This document shows, one piece after another, positions 40,758 to 48,796 of a stretch of 50,559 nt of DNA; within the stretch, counting starts at the first letter, position 1, and every line of letters starts with the position of its first letter. The translations under genes were made by a program, and so were the position numbers. The DNA comes from Sneathiella sp. (GTDB lineage Bacteria; Pseudomonadota; Alphaproteobacteria; Sneathiellales; Sneathiellaceae), in assembly GCA_002706985.1 (NCBI GenBank), contig PAKP01000038.1, positions 1 to 50,559 on the forward strand. Reading direction: 5' to 3'. Under the pieces are notes generated by a model. It saw only the letters and a program-made list of their open reading frames with translations, did no database searches and was not told the DNA's origin.

Positions 40758-40892
40758 CTATTTGGCGCCTTTGCGCGCGATATTCAGTGTTACTTTCCCG
40801 GCGTTGGAATCATTGGTTGCCAGAACCTTGGCTTTTACCTGTTTCGGTTTCTTGATTTCCTTGTTTCCGCGCTTGTTGTTACCTTTGGACAT
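40758..40892 (-). CDS. Conserved small basic protein, 44 aa
   Basis: A leftward ORF with AAAGGGA seven bases before ATG encodes MSKGNNKRGNKEIKKPKQ, VKAKVLATNDSNAGKVTLNI and ARKGAK. The first part, with KGNNKRGNKE.KKPK, is a pattern I associate with short conserved alphaproteobacterial proteins of unknown role. It is strongly basic and probably binds nucleic acid. Too short for many gene callers. Confidence 0.7.
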   Translation of the reverse strand: MSKGNNKRGNKEIKKPKQVKAKVLATNDSNAGKVTLNIARKGAK

Positions 40893-41036
40893 CTGATTTC
40901 CCTTTCAAGAGAAGTTGGTCGCTATATACACGGATATTATCTTGCCGAAGCCGGGCGCTTACTGTCGCATCCTGTTCGGCGCTTCGTTGCCTCAATCCGG
41001 GCGGGGCAATGAATTCGGGTGAGAGGATGGCCGCGG

Positions 41037-41052
41037 GCCCTGAATTCAGGGC
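41037..41052. repeat. 16-bp perfect palindrome
   Basis: GCCCTGAATTCAGGGC in a 275-bp noncoding stretch (40893-41167) between the 44-aa gene and the GAF-cyclase gene. It has no T-run, so it is more like an operator or a cruciform site than a terminator. Nothing else was found in that stretch. Confidence 0.5.
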
Positions 41053-41167
41053 AGGGACCGCCGCTCAATGCGGGGGTTCGCCGGGTATCCCGGGCGGGTG
41101 GCCAGTTTCACCGCCGGATTATACCACAGTTCTATAAAATACATCCGTTATTTCGCGTTTGCCCGCC

Positions 41168-42487
41168 TCACGGAATCGGCGACGCAATTTTTTTGAACTG
41201 AACTTTTTTCGGATCGCTCATCGTCCAGAGCTTTTCGTTTCCTTTCCGACCGGCCGGATCCTCGGAATAGATTTCTTGCAGGCGGTCAAGGAAATACATT
41301 TTCTGAGGTGCCTTGTTCCTGACTTCGATCGTGCCCCGCAATGTGTAATCAAAAAACGGCGAGGTTTGGTTGAAGACGCGGTCCGAGACGTTGATTTTTC
41401 CCGGCTCGCTGTTCGACTCCAGCCGCGCCGCCAAATTGACGGCATCGCCCCAGATATCATAGGTAAACCGCTTGCGGCCGACCATGCCCGCAATGACCGG
41501 TCCGCTGTGGATACCGATGCGGAATTCAAAAAAGGGCAGCCGCAACTTCTGTCTTTCGGCTTTCAGTTTTGCCACCGCATTTTGCAGGGCCAGGGCGGCG
41601 AGGCAGGCTTTCAATGTATGGAGCCGGTCAGTGGCCGGCACGCCTGCAACGGCCATATAGGCATCGCCGATGGTTTTGATTTTTTCAAGGTCAAATTGCG
41701 TCATCACCTCGTCGAATGCCGCGAAATAACTATTGAGCATGCCGATGAGCATGGCTGGCTCGGCTTTTTCCGCGAAGGCGGTAAATCCGACGACATCGGC
41801 GAAGAGAATGGTTGCATCATTGAAAAACCGCGGCGCGATCTTGTCATTTTCCATCAGTTCGCGGGCAATTGATTCTGGCAGTATTGTCGACAGCAGATTG
41901 TCGGCCCGCGCCTTTTCCGACGCGAGCGCCGAATGGGCGGAATCGAGTTCGCGCATTGTCTCGTCAAGCTCGATGATCCGGCGGCGGTATTCCAGCTGCG
42001 CCATGGTCTGATGCGCGAGGCGGCGGATCGCTTCCTGGCACTCGAAGGAAAGTTCGCGAGGCTTGAAATCCATGACGCAAATGGTGCCGATGGCGAATCC
42101 GTCCGGCGTCACCAGCGGCATGGCGCAATAAAACCCGAGGAAGGGATCGCCGACGACAAAAGGGAAATCCTTGTAATAGTCGTCCTGTTTCAGATCGGGG
42201 ACGAGCACCAACTCGGAGCCGCAGACGGTCACAGAGCAGAAGGCGATCTCGCGCGGGCAACCTTCGAATTCCTCAGGCAGACCGTATTTCGACTTGAACC
42301 AGAAACGGTCGTCCTCGATAAAGCTGACATAGGAAACAGGGCAGTCGCATATCTGTGCGGCAAGCTGGCTGATTTCCTCAAAGACCGTTTCTACCGGTGT
42401 ATCCATTACACGGTAGGTGCGCAGGACCTCATTGCGTTCCGCTTCGTTTTCTGGGGTCGGGTAGGTCAATATCAACGCCTCCTTCAA
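41168..42487 (-). CDS. GAF-domain adenylate cyclase
   Basis: A 439-residue soluble signalling enzyme. GAF domain at ~25-170 (VFEEISQLAAQICDCPVSYVSF, FCSVTVCGSELVLVPDL and FYCAMPLVTPDGFAIGTICVMD), coiled coil ~170-215, then a class III cyclase: ATILFADVVGFTAFAEKAEP (metal Asp), IKTIGDAYMAVAGVP (adenine Lys and second metal Asp), GIHSGPVIAGMVGRKRFTYDIWGDAVNLAARLES (adenine Asp and transition-state Asn/Arg). All catalytic residues are present, so cAMP synthesis is likely, controlled by whatever the GAF domain senses. Confidence 0.93.
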   Translation of the reverse strand: MKEALILTYPTPENEAERNEVLRTYRVMDTPVETVFEEISQLAAQICDCPVSYVSFIEDDRFWFKSKYGLPEEFEGCPREIAFCSVTVCGSELVLVPDLKQDDYYKDFPFVVGDPFLGFYCAMPLVTPDGFAIGTICVMDFKPRELSFECQEAIRRLAHQTMAQLEYRRRIIELDETMRELDSAHSALASEKARADNLLSTILPESIARELMENDKIAPRFFNDATILFADVVGFTAFAEKAEPAMLIGMLNSYFAAFDEVMTQFDLEKIKTIGDAYMAVAGVPATDRLHTLKACLAALALQNAVAKLKAERQKLRLPFFEFRIGIHSGPVIAGMVGRKRFTYDIWGDAVNLAARLESNSEPGKINVSDRVFNQTSPFFDYTLRGTIEVRNKAPQKMYFLDRLQEIYSEDPAGRKGNEKLWTMSDPKKVQFKKIASPIP

Positions 42488-42660
42488 TTCGGGATCCCCT
42501 TAAAAAATGAGCCCCGTAGCGCCAATCGCCCTCATTGCATGGTCACATCGTTTTTCATGCCGTTGTGGATGAAGACTACTTCTTTCTCGTCCCGCTGGCT
42601 AACATTAGTTTTAAGCGGGAGCGGAAAGGCCCGGACACAATGGTAAAGCGATCCGACGGA

Positions 42661-43845
42661 TCAATTCCGCTCCAGCCATTTCAGGTGAAGCACGGCGGCG
42701 AGCGCGAGGAGAGATATCACGAGCAGAAGGGTGAGCAGCGGGATTGCGCCCGACGTCTCGCTCACCAGGATGCCGGTAAGGCCGGTGAGCGCCGCGCCGC
42801 AGCCGACGGTGAGGGCGCCCATCAGCCCGACGGCGGACCCGGCGAGGTCCGGCCGGATCGACATCGCGCCGACATTGGCGCTTGGCAGGGTAAGGCCGTT
42901 GCCGACACCGATCAGCATCAGCGGTCCGAATAATGTGTAGGCGTTGCCCATCCCTGCGAGAAAGAAGAGAAGGCAACTCAATGATCCGGCAACGGAGGCA
43001 AGGCGCCCGGCAAGGATCAGGCTGGTCAGCGGGACGCGATGAGCGAGGCGGCTGGAGGCGAAGGAGCTACAGCTGAAGCCGACGGTAATCGTTCCCATAT
43101 AAACGCCGAGCAGGGCGGGCGACAGGCCAAGCATCACCACCGCGACCAGCGGCACCCCGGCGATGAAGATGTAGAAACCGCTGTTGGAGAACGCCATGCA
43201 GGCGGCATAGTCCCAGTATCGAACCGATTTCAGAAGGTCCGGGTAATTCCTGAACTGCTGCCGGAAATTTTCGCTGCGGTTCCGGTTGGTCTCGCCAAGA
43301 TCGATCCAGCAGAGCAGCAGCGCGATCACACCAAACAGGGTGTAGGTGACAAAGCTCGCGCGCCAGCCGAACAGCTCGTCCAATACCCCGCCGAGCATCG
43401 GCCCGAGCAGCGGCGCCACCGACATCGCCATGGTGATGAGGCTGATGCGCCGCGCCGCCTCCTCCGGGGCAGCGGTATCGCGGACGACGGCAAGGGCGAT
43501 GGCCCATCCGGCAATGACCGCGCCTTGCAGAACCCGGAAGAAAAGGAACACCCAGACATTCGTCGCCAGCGTGCAGACGAAAGACGCGACGACGAAGATG
43601 ACAAGCGCGGTGAGCATGACAGGCCGCCGCCCGAACCGGTCCGACAGCGGCCCGATAATCAGCATCAGCACCGCCGTGATCGCCAGATATCCGGCGACGG
43701 CGAGGGTCAGGAGCGCATATTCCGCCTCGAAATCCAGCGCCATATTGGCGAGCGAAGGCACGAACATATTGAGCGATAACGTCGAGAGCGCCGTAAAGAC
43801 GACCAGCGTGATCATCCGGGGCGGGGTGGTGGCGGCAAGGGGCAT
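42661..43845 (-). CDS. Bcr/CflA-type MFS drug exporter
   Basis: A 394-residue, twelve-helix proton-driven exporter of the DHA1 group. Features: TALSTLSLNMFVPSLANMALDF (TM1), the inter-helix motif GPLSDRFGRRPVML, FFRVLQGAVIAGWAIALAVVRD (motif B and C region), MAMSVAPLLGPMLGGVLDELFGWRASF and the C-terminal half with LIGVGNGLTLPSANVGAM. Substrate unknown; relatives export drugs or sulfonamide-like compounds. Its 5' leader has a 26-codon ORF followed by an attenuator-like terminator directly in front of the gene, so expression may be induced by ribosome stalling. Confidence 0.92.
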   Translation of the reverse strand: MPLAATTPPRMITLVVFTALSTLSLNMFVPSLANMALDFEAEYALLTLAVAGYLAITAVLMLIIGPLSDRFGRRPVMLTALVIFVVASFVCTLATNVWVFLFFRVLQGAVIAGWAIALAVVRDTAAPEEAARRISLITMAMSVAPLLGPMLGGVLDELFGWRASFVTYTLFGVIALLLCWIDLGETNRNRSENFRQQFRNYPDLLKSVRYWDYAACMAFSNSGFYIFIAGVPLVAVVMLGLSPALLGVYMGTITVGFSCSSFASSRLAHRVPLTSLILAGRLASVAGSLSCLLFFLAGMGNAYTLFGPLMLIGVGNGLTLPSANVGAMSIRPDLAGSAVGLMGALTVGCGAALTGLTGILVSETSGAIPLLTLLLVISLLALAAVLHLKWLERN

Positions 43846-43860
43846 GTTGTTCTCGTTATT

Positions 43861-43941
43861 TCACTGCAAAAAAAAGCCCCCGAAGGATCGGAGGCGCATG
43901 GGGTCCGTTTCGGCGTCCGTTACCGGCCCCCGCGCGCGCAT
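43861..43941 (-). CDS. Putative leader peptide, 26 aa
   Basis: ATG (43941) to TGA (43863-43861) encodes MRARGPVTDAETDPMRLRSF and GGFFLQ. The ORF spans the terminator hairpin and ends 15 bp before the exporter start. It is in the position of an attenuation leader peptide. The ribosome-binding site is weak (GTGGG). No similarity to known leader peptides is claimed. Confidence 0.4.
   Translation of the reverse strand: MRARGPVTDAETDPMRLRSFGGFFLQ
43868..43895 (-). terminator. Attenuator-like terminator in the exporter leader
   Basis: On the minus strand GCCTCCGA (43895-43888) pairs with TCGGGGGC (43883-43876) with one mismatch around a 4-nt loop, followed by T8 (43875-43868). It lies 23 bp in front of the exporter start. 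No leftward gene exists upstream whose 3' end it could serve. Confidence 0.7.
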
Positions 43942-43991
43942 CCCACGACAATCACCAATGGCTTTTTCTGAAAACTTCTGATCATGACGTT

Positions 43992-44020
43992 AGGCTAGGT
44001 TCGGTGTGACGCCTAGTCAA
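43992..44020 (-). promoter_or_regulatory. Possible promoter of the exporter leader
   Basis: Reading leftward: TTGACT (44020-44015), 17-bp spacer, TAGCCT (43997-43992). Good -35, weak -10. It would place the leader peptide and attenuator in the transcript. Confidence 0.35.
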
Positions 44021-44124
44021 CCGAAAAGGTCGGTGCCCCGGGTCGATCTTCGCTATTGCTTTTCCCGGAATGGATGGTCATTCTGGGGGAGGAGGGCGCG
44101 CCCGCGCTGATCGGGGTTACTAAA

Positions 44125-45348
44125 ATGAACAATAATACGACCGAACAGTCACCATACCGCTGGGTTATCGTGACAGTGTCCGCCATGATGCTGGCGGTCA
44201 GCATGGGCATGATGGTGAACGGTGCGTCGGTCTTTCTGATCCCGCTTAACCAGGAATTCGGCTGGGACAGGGGGCCGGTCTCGCTGATCAATGTCGCCGG
44301 GCTCATGGGGCTCGCCGTTGGGGGCGTCGTCATGGGCCGGATCGCGGATAAGAGCTCGACCCGGCGCGTCGCGCTTTTCGGCGCGATTGTCCTCGGGCTT
44401 TGTATCCTCGCGGCCTCCCAGGCGGATGAACTCTGGCAGTTCTATGTGCTTTTCTTTATTGCCGGTGCGCTGGGGGCGGGCGCGCTGTTTGCGCCGCTGG
44501 TGGCCAATGTCGGCAACTGGTTTGTGACCGGCGCGGGGCTCGCCGTCGGGATTGTCTCGGCCGGGCAGGCGCTCGGACAGGGGGGCGTTCCCTATGGCAT
44601 TGCAATCCTGATCGAGAGTATCGGCTGGCGAGAGGCGCTGATGGCGATGGGCGGTTTTACCCTCGTCGTACTTGTGCCGCTCGCGCTTACCATCCAGCGT
44701 GCGCCCATCGCAACGCAAGTGGTCGAGGGCGGAGCGGAGGACGAGCCACCGACACCTCTGCCAACGCATATCGTTGTTATCTGGATCAGCGCGGCGGTGC
44801 TGTTCTGCTGCACCTGCATGGCGGTGCCGCTAATGCATCTGGTGCCGCTTATCCAGGACCGGGGCCTGCCGCTTGAGGATGCGGGCAGTGTGATGTTCAT
44901 CATGATGATCGTCGCGGTGCTCGGCCGGATCGTGTTCGGCAAGCTCGCAGATATTCTCGGGGCCGTCCGTGCCTACTGGATTGCGTCCTGCTGGCAGACG
45001 GTGCTCGTCTTCGGCTTTATCCAGATCGAGAGCTTGAGCAGTTTCTATGTCTTCGCCATCATCTACGGCTTCGGTTATGCCGGCGTGATGACGGGTGTGA
45101 TTATCACCGTGCGGGAACTGACGCCGATTGCCAAACGCGCCTCGGCCCTCGGGATTACGACGGTGTTCGCCTGGATCGGCCATGGCGTCGGCGGCTATCA
45201 GGGCGGGTTCTTCTTCGATCTGACCGGAGATTATACTCTGACCTACGCAAACGCGGCGTTAGCCGGTGTGATCAACCTGATTATCGTCGGGGCCCTCTAT
45301 TTCACCATTCGCAAGCGGCAACCATCCCTTTCCGGCGCGACGCTATAA
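44125..45348 (+). CDS. MFS transporter, OFA/monocarboxylate type
   Basis: A 407-residue, twelve-helix transporter: VIVTVSAMMLAVSMGMMVNGASVFLIPL (TM1), EFGWDRGPVSLINVAGLMGLAVGGVVMGRIADKSSTRRV (TM2 and motif A), LFAPLVANVGNWF, GIVSAGQALGQGGVPYGIAIL and FGKLADILGAVRAYW. The 'FGWDRG' motif after TM1 and GNWF are typical of OFA and monocarboxylate/MCT-like MFS members. Substrate unknown, perhaps an organic anion. ATG 44125 gives a normal start. It is divergent from the drug exporter. Confidence 0.9.
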   Translation: MNNNTTEQSPYRWVIVTVSAMMLAVSMGMMVNGASVFLIPLNQEFGWDRGPVSLINVAGLMGLAVGGVVMGRIADKSSTRRVALFGAIVLGLCILAASQADELWQFYVLFFIAGALGAGALFAPLVANVGNWFVTGAGLAVGIVSAGQALGQGGVPYGIAILIESIGWREALMAMGGFTLVVLVPLALTIQRAPIATQVVEGGAEDEPPTPLPTHIVVIWISAAVLFCCTCMAVPLMHLVPLIQDRGLPLEDAGSVMFIMMIVAVLGRIVFGKLADILGAVRAYWIASCWQTVLVFGFIQIESLSSFYVFAIIYGFGYAGVMTGVIITVRELTPIAKRASALGITTVFAWIGHGVGGYQGGFFFDLTGDYTLTYANAALAGVINLIIVGALYFTIRKRQPSLSGATL

Positions 45349-45429
45349 CGCCACGTCAGCGGTTTTCCGTTGCTGCCTGTTCGCTGCGGGGATAAGCTGC
45401 ACTGCAGTATACTCTTAGGAATAACGACA

Positions 45430-46059
45430 ATGATAAGTGAATTGCATCTTCCTCTGATCCTGATTGCCGCCTTCGTTGCGACGGCGAGCCCCGGACCGGC
45501 GACCCTTGCCATCTCCGGCCTGTCGATGAACTCCGGGCGGCGCTACGGGCTTGCCATGGCGGCGGGGGTGACGACGGGCTCGCTCGCCTGGTCAATCTCG
45601 GCGGCCTTCGGGCTTGGCGCGATCATGCTCGCCAATGCCTGGGCGTTCGAGGTGATCCGCTATTTCGGGGCAGCATATCTTCTCTATCTCGCCTATAAAT
45701 CCGCCCGGTCGGCCATGACACGGGGCAGGGTAGTGCAAGCGAGCATGTCCGCCCGAAGCTATCGGTCAGCCTATGGCAAGGGGCTTGCGCTGCATCTCAC
45801 CAACCCGAAGGCCGTGCTTTTCTTCGGCTCCCTCTTTTCCATTGGCGTGCCGGCGGATGCGCCGCTCTCCTCGCTGGCGATCATCATCCTTGCCGTCGGC
45901 GTGCAGAGCACATTGGTCTTTCATGGCTATGCGCTGATCTTCTCAAGCGCGCCGATGGTCGCGGCCTATACCCGCCTGCGTCGCTGGTTCGAAGGCATCT
46001 TCGCCGTCGTCTTCGCCTTCACCGGGTTCAAGATCCTCACTGCCCGGCTCGGCGGGTAA
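45430..46059 (+). CDS. LysE/RhtB-family exporter
   Basis: A 209-residue, six-helix exporter of amino acids or their derivatives. Features: LPLILIAAFVATASPGPATLAISGLSMNSGRRYGLAMAAGVTTGS (TM1 with ASPGP), FEVIRYFGAAYLLYLAYKSARSAM, KGLALHLTNPKAVLFFGSLF (the conserved LTNPK) and RWFEGIFAVVFAFTGFKIL. The length fits the family. ATG 45430 is placed at the normal N-terminus. Substrate not inferable. Confidence 0.92.
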   Translation: MISELHLPLILIAAFVATASPGPATLAISGLSMNSGRRYGLAMAAGVTTGSLAWSISAAFGLGAIMLANAWAFEVIRYFGAAYLLYLAYKSARSAMTRGRVVQASMSARSYRSAYGKGLALHLTNPKAVLFFGSLFSIGVPADAPLSSLAIIILAVGVQSTLVFHGYALIFSSAPMVAAYTRLRRWFEGIFAVVFAFTGFKILTARLGG

Positions 46060-46065
46060 GCGGCC

Positions 46066-46548
46066 CTATTTCTTCTTTTTCTTGGCCTTGGCTTTCTTGG
46101 ACGGCTTGGCGTCCTTCTTCGCCTTCACATCCTTTTTGGCGTCCTTTTTTGATTTGTTGGACTTCTTGTCCTTCTCGATCTTCTTGGATTTTTCAGCCTT
46201 TTTCGCCTTGGCGGGCTTGGCGTCTTTCTTCTTGTCCTTCTTCGGCTTCTCGGTCTTCTTCGCTTTTTTCTTATCGGCTTTGACCGCAGCAGCGGGAACA
46301 TCCGGGGTGGCTGCGGCCGGGACCGGGGCCTTGACCGGCGCGGCGGCGATGTCGGAGACGGGGGCCGGGACAAGGGCCGCCTTTGCCGCCTGGATCAGTT
46401 GCTCGGCGCGGGCCTCGCCGATACCGGAGACGGTGAGAAGCACCGCAATCTCGGCCTTCGCGAGCTGTTCGGCGGTGGTAATGCCCTTTTCGGTGAGACC
46501 GGTGCCCGTGGTCGGGCCGATCCCCTTCACATCAAATATCGTCAGCAT
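46066..46548 (-). CDS. Helix-hairpin-helix protein with histone H1-like Lys-rich tail
   Basis: A 160-residue, extremely basic protein. Residues ~5-60 carry two helix-hairpin-helix units (FDVKGIGPTTGTGLTEKGITTAEQLA and LLTVSGIGEARAEQLIQAAKAA), a DNA-backbone-binding fold. An Ala/Pro/Val-rich hinge follows, then ~70 residues of Lys/Ala/Asp repeats (KKAKKTEKPKKDKKKD, KKDAKKDVKAKKDAKPSKKA), about half lysine by eye, like histone H1-type nucleoid proteins. The likely role is chromatin-like DNA binding. It lies near two other small basic genes on the same strand. The Lys-rich tail is low complexity, so length may vary between strains. Confidence 0.8.
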   Translation of the reverse strand: MLTIFDVKGIGPTTGTGLTEKGITTAEQLAKAEIAVLLTVSGIGEARAEQLIQAAKAALVPAPVSDIAAAPVKAPVPAAATPDVPAAAVKADKKKAKKTEKPKKDKKKDAKPAKAKKAEKSKKIEKDKKSNKSKKDAKKDVKAKKDAKPSKKAKAKKKKK

Positions 46549-46572
46549 GTCAGCTATCCTTGAACCGGAGTG

Positions 46573-46598
46573 AAAAAGGCTGGCGCGATGCCAGCCTT
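46573..46598 (-). terminator. Terminator after the 39-aa Lys-rich gene
   Basis: AAGGCTGGC (46576-46584), loop GCGAT, GCCAGCCTT (46590-46598), with a T5 run on the minus strand. The HhH gene starts just beyond it. Confidence 0.85.
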
Positions 46599-46615
46599 GT
46601 CAATTGCGAGGGCGA

Positions 46616-46735
46616 TCAGGCCGCTTTCTTGAGCGCCTTCTTCGCTTTTTTCAGCTTGCCTTCCTGCTTGGCGACTTTTGCCTTGCGGAGTTTGACTTCT
46701 TTTTTCAGGTCCTTGAGTTTTGCTTTCTTGGCCAT
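46616..46735 (-). CDS. Small Lys-rich helical protein, 39 aa
   Basis: ATG 46735 with AAGGAGG eight bases upstream opens an ORF encoding MAKKAKLKDLKKEVKLRKAK, then VAKQEGKLKKAKKALKKAA, ending at TGA 46616. It is one long amphipathic, highly basic helix and would bind nucleic acid or act as a small structural protein. The strong ribosome-binding site and a dedicated terminator argue for a real gene. Family not recognised. It is flanked by the HhH/H1-like gene and an RHH gene on the same strand. Confidence 0.7.
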   Translation of the reverse strand: MAKKAKLKDLKKEVKLRKAKVAKQEGKLKKAKKALKKAA

Positions 46736-46778
46736 GAATATGCCTCCTTCATTGTCATAATCGGTCTATGCGGGAGCG

Positions 46779-46964
46779 TCAGACATTTTCATGGCGGGCG
46801 TGCTGCTGAAGAAAGTCGCGGATGAACCGGCGGACCTCGCGGGCGGCGCTGGTATCCAACTCGTCACATAGCTCGACGAAGCGGTCCCGTTCCTTGCCCT
46901 TTATGCGAATGATCAACTGGCTGTCTTTCCGTTCCTTTTTCTTCTGCTTCTTCTCTGCCGCCAT
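46779..46964 (-). CDS. Ribbon-helix-helix-type DNA-binding protein
   Basis: A 61-residue protein: a Lys/Glu-rich N-terminus (MAAEKKQKKKERKD), then SQLIIRIKGKERDRFVELCDELDTSAAREVRRFIRDFLQQH. A strand 'QLIIRI' followed by two helices with 'LDTSAAREVRRFI' is the classic RHH/Arc-like layout. No toxin gene is paired with it. ATG 46964 is chosen because GGAG lies 10 bases upstream. A perfect palindrome (47013-47024) lies upstream at the promoter, consistent with autoregulation. Confidence 0.8.
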   Translation of the reverse strand: MAAEKKQKKKERKDSQLIIRIKGKERDRFVELCDELDTSAAREVRRFIRDFLQQHARHENV

Positions 46965-47012
46965 TGCGTCACAACTCCACTGCATCTTCCGACTATACAA
47001 AATGCATATCAC

Positions 47013-47024
47013 ATGTATATACAT
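47013..47024. promoter_or_regulatory. Candidate RHH operator (12-bp palindrome)
   Basis: ATGTATATACAT, perfectly self-complementary, about 50 bases upstream of the RHH start and over the -35 region of a TATAGT -10 box (46997-46992, minus). RHH proteins bind short palindromes of this kind and often repress themselves. Confidence 0.4.
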
Positions 47025-47089
47025 TTTATGTTACAGTTTTATGACAGTCGGGGCAAGGCCATTCAACGATGCCGCGTGAGGGGCGGGGG

Positions 47090-48592
47090 CTATTTATAGA
47101 TCAGCGTGCCGTCATCAAGGTCGGCGGTGCCCAGCGTTTCCTTGTCGACATAATAGTCCTGCGTATGCACCCAGGGATCCTTGTCGCCCTGCTTGGGCAT
47201 GATCGCGAGGGCCCGGGTGATGTAGCCCGCATTGAAGTTTTCAGGATCGACAAAGGGCTTTTCGGGCATGTCCTTATCTTCCTCCCTGAGTTCCGGCACC
47301 ACCATTTTCGCGCCTTTTTGCGCCATATGTTTCATCAGGCGGCAGACGAACTCCGCCACCATGTCCGAGCGCATTGTCCAGCTTGTCCGCAGGTAACCAA
47401 ACACCCAGGCCATGTTCGGAATGCCGGAGAACATGATCGCCCGGTGCGACCAGCAGTCGCCGAAATTGAGCGGTTTGCCGTCGATGGTGAACGCGATATC
47501 GCCGAGCGCGCTCATATTGAAGCCGGTGGCCGAGACGATGATGTCGGCTTTCAACTCCTTGCCGGATTTGAGCAGGATACCGGTTTCCGTGAAATGATCG
47601 ATCTGGTCGGTGACGACCGAGGCATCGCCCTTGCGGATCGCCTGAAACAAATCGCCGTCGGGCACGAAGGCGAGGCGCTGCCGCCACGGGCGGTAGGTCG
47701 GGGTGAAATGCGGATCGACCGGTACGCTGTCGCCGAGATACATCTTCGCGCCCTTGATCAGCTCTTCGCGCAGACCCTCCGGTTCCTCGAACGAGCGGCG
47801 GGTGATCTCCTTCTGGTCGAACAGGACCTTGCGGCGCGCGATCTCATGCACCCATTCGTCGGGCACGTCGAGTTCGCGTAATGTCTCGGCCAGCTCGTCG
47901 CGGTTGGCGCGGGCGGAGAAATAGGTGGGGGAGCGTTGCAGCATGGTGATATGGCCCGCCGTGCCCGCCATCGCCGGGATCAGGGTCGCCGCCGTCGCGC
48001 CGGAGCCGATGACGACAACCTCTTTGCCCGTGTAGTCGAGATCCTCGGGCCAGGTCTGCGGATGGACGATCTCGCCCTGGAAATCCTCCATGCCCGGATA
48101 GTCGGGCATATAGCCCTCGCTATGGCGGTAATACCCCTGACACATCCAGAGGAAGTTGCAGGCATAGGTTTCAAGCGCGCCGGTTTCCGTGTTGCGGACG
48201 CTTAAAGTCCATTGTTTCTCCTCGCTCGACCAGCGGGCGCTCTCGACCTGATGGGAGAATCGGATATGACGGCGCAGGTCATTCTCATCGAGGCTTTCAT
48301 CGAGATAGCGGAGAATCTTGTCCGCGGTCGCGATCGGATCATCCTTCCAGGGCTTCCATTTGAACCCGAAGGTGAAGAGATCGCTGTCGGAGCGGATGCC
48401 CGGATATTTATGGGTCGCCCAGGTGCCGCCGAAGGTCTCCTGCGTCTCAAGGATCGTGAAGCTCTTGTTCGGGCAGAGCTTTTGCAGATGATAGGCGGCA
48501 TCGATGCCCGAAATGCCTGCGCCGACGATCAGCACGTCAAAATACAGGGTTTCTGTTGCTGTATCCGGGGTATTGTCGACCGCCACATCCAT
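47090..48592 (-). CDS. Flavin-containing Baeyer-Villiger-type monooxygenase
   Basis: A 500-residue FAD/NADPH monooxygenase. FAD-binding GxGxxG is in YFDVLIVGAGISGIDAAYHL; the Baeyer-Villiger fingerprint F-x-G-x3-H-x3-W is exact in FQGEIVHPQTWPEDL; the NADPH-binding VVVIGSGATAATL follows; then ADIIVSATGFNM. Enzymes of this class insert oxygen into ketones to give esters or lactones, or oxidise S/N. The substrate is unknown. The ATG at 48592 has AGGAGGA seven bases upstream; the frame continues upstream with no start of similar quality. It is monocistronic as far as I can see. Confidence 0.92.
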   Translation of the reverse strand: MDVAVDNTPDTATETLYFDVLIVGAGISGIDAAYHLQKLCPNKSFTILETQETFGGTWATHKYPGIRSDSDLFTFGFKWKPWKDDPIATADKILRYLDESLDENDLRRHIRFSHQVESARWSSEEKQWTLSVRNTETGALETYACNFLWMCQGYYRHSEGYMPDYPGMEDFQGEIVHPQTWPEDLDYTGKEVVVIGSGATAATLIPAMAGTAGHITMLQRSPTYFSARANRDELAETLRELDVPDEWVHEIARRKVLFDQKEITRRSFEEPEGLREELIKGAKMYLGDSVPVDPHFTPTYRPWRQRLAFVPDGDLFQAIRKGDASVVTDQIDHFTETGILLKSGKELKADIIVSATGFNMSALGDIAFTIDGKPLNFGDCWSHRAIMFSGIPNMAWVFGYLRTSWTMRSDMVAEFVCRLMKHMAQKGAKMVVPELREEDKDMPEKPFVDPENFNAGYITRALAIMPKQGDKDPWVHTQDYYVDKETLGTADLDDGTLIYK

Positions 48593-48723
48593 GGGTTCGT
48601 CCTCCTGCTCGCCTTTGGCGTTATTCTTATAGTTAGAGCATAGCCATCTTCCGGCAACGCGCAATAGTAGATTGCGCATCGGGCCTGTAGAAATTTTTCG
48701 GCGCCTCTGCCGGTCGCTTATAG

Positions 48724-48753
48724 TTGCAAAATAATTTGTTTCCGCCCAATAAT
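48724..48753 (+). promoter_or_regulatory. Possible promoter of the YegP-like gene
   Basis: TTGCAA (48724-48729), 18-bp spacer, AATAAT (48748-48753), about 44 bases before the start codon. AT-rich and moderate. Confidence 0.3.
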
Positions 48754-48796
48754 ATGGAACAAAGTATAAACCGATTTACGAACGGGAGAGCACAGA

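Noticed and set aside
40980..41167. tRNA-like or other RNA gene in the GC-rich stretch before the GAF-cyclase stop
   Set aside because: There is a GGTTCG-like fragment and a palindrome, but no cloverleaf can be drawn.
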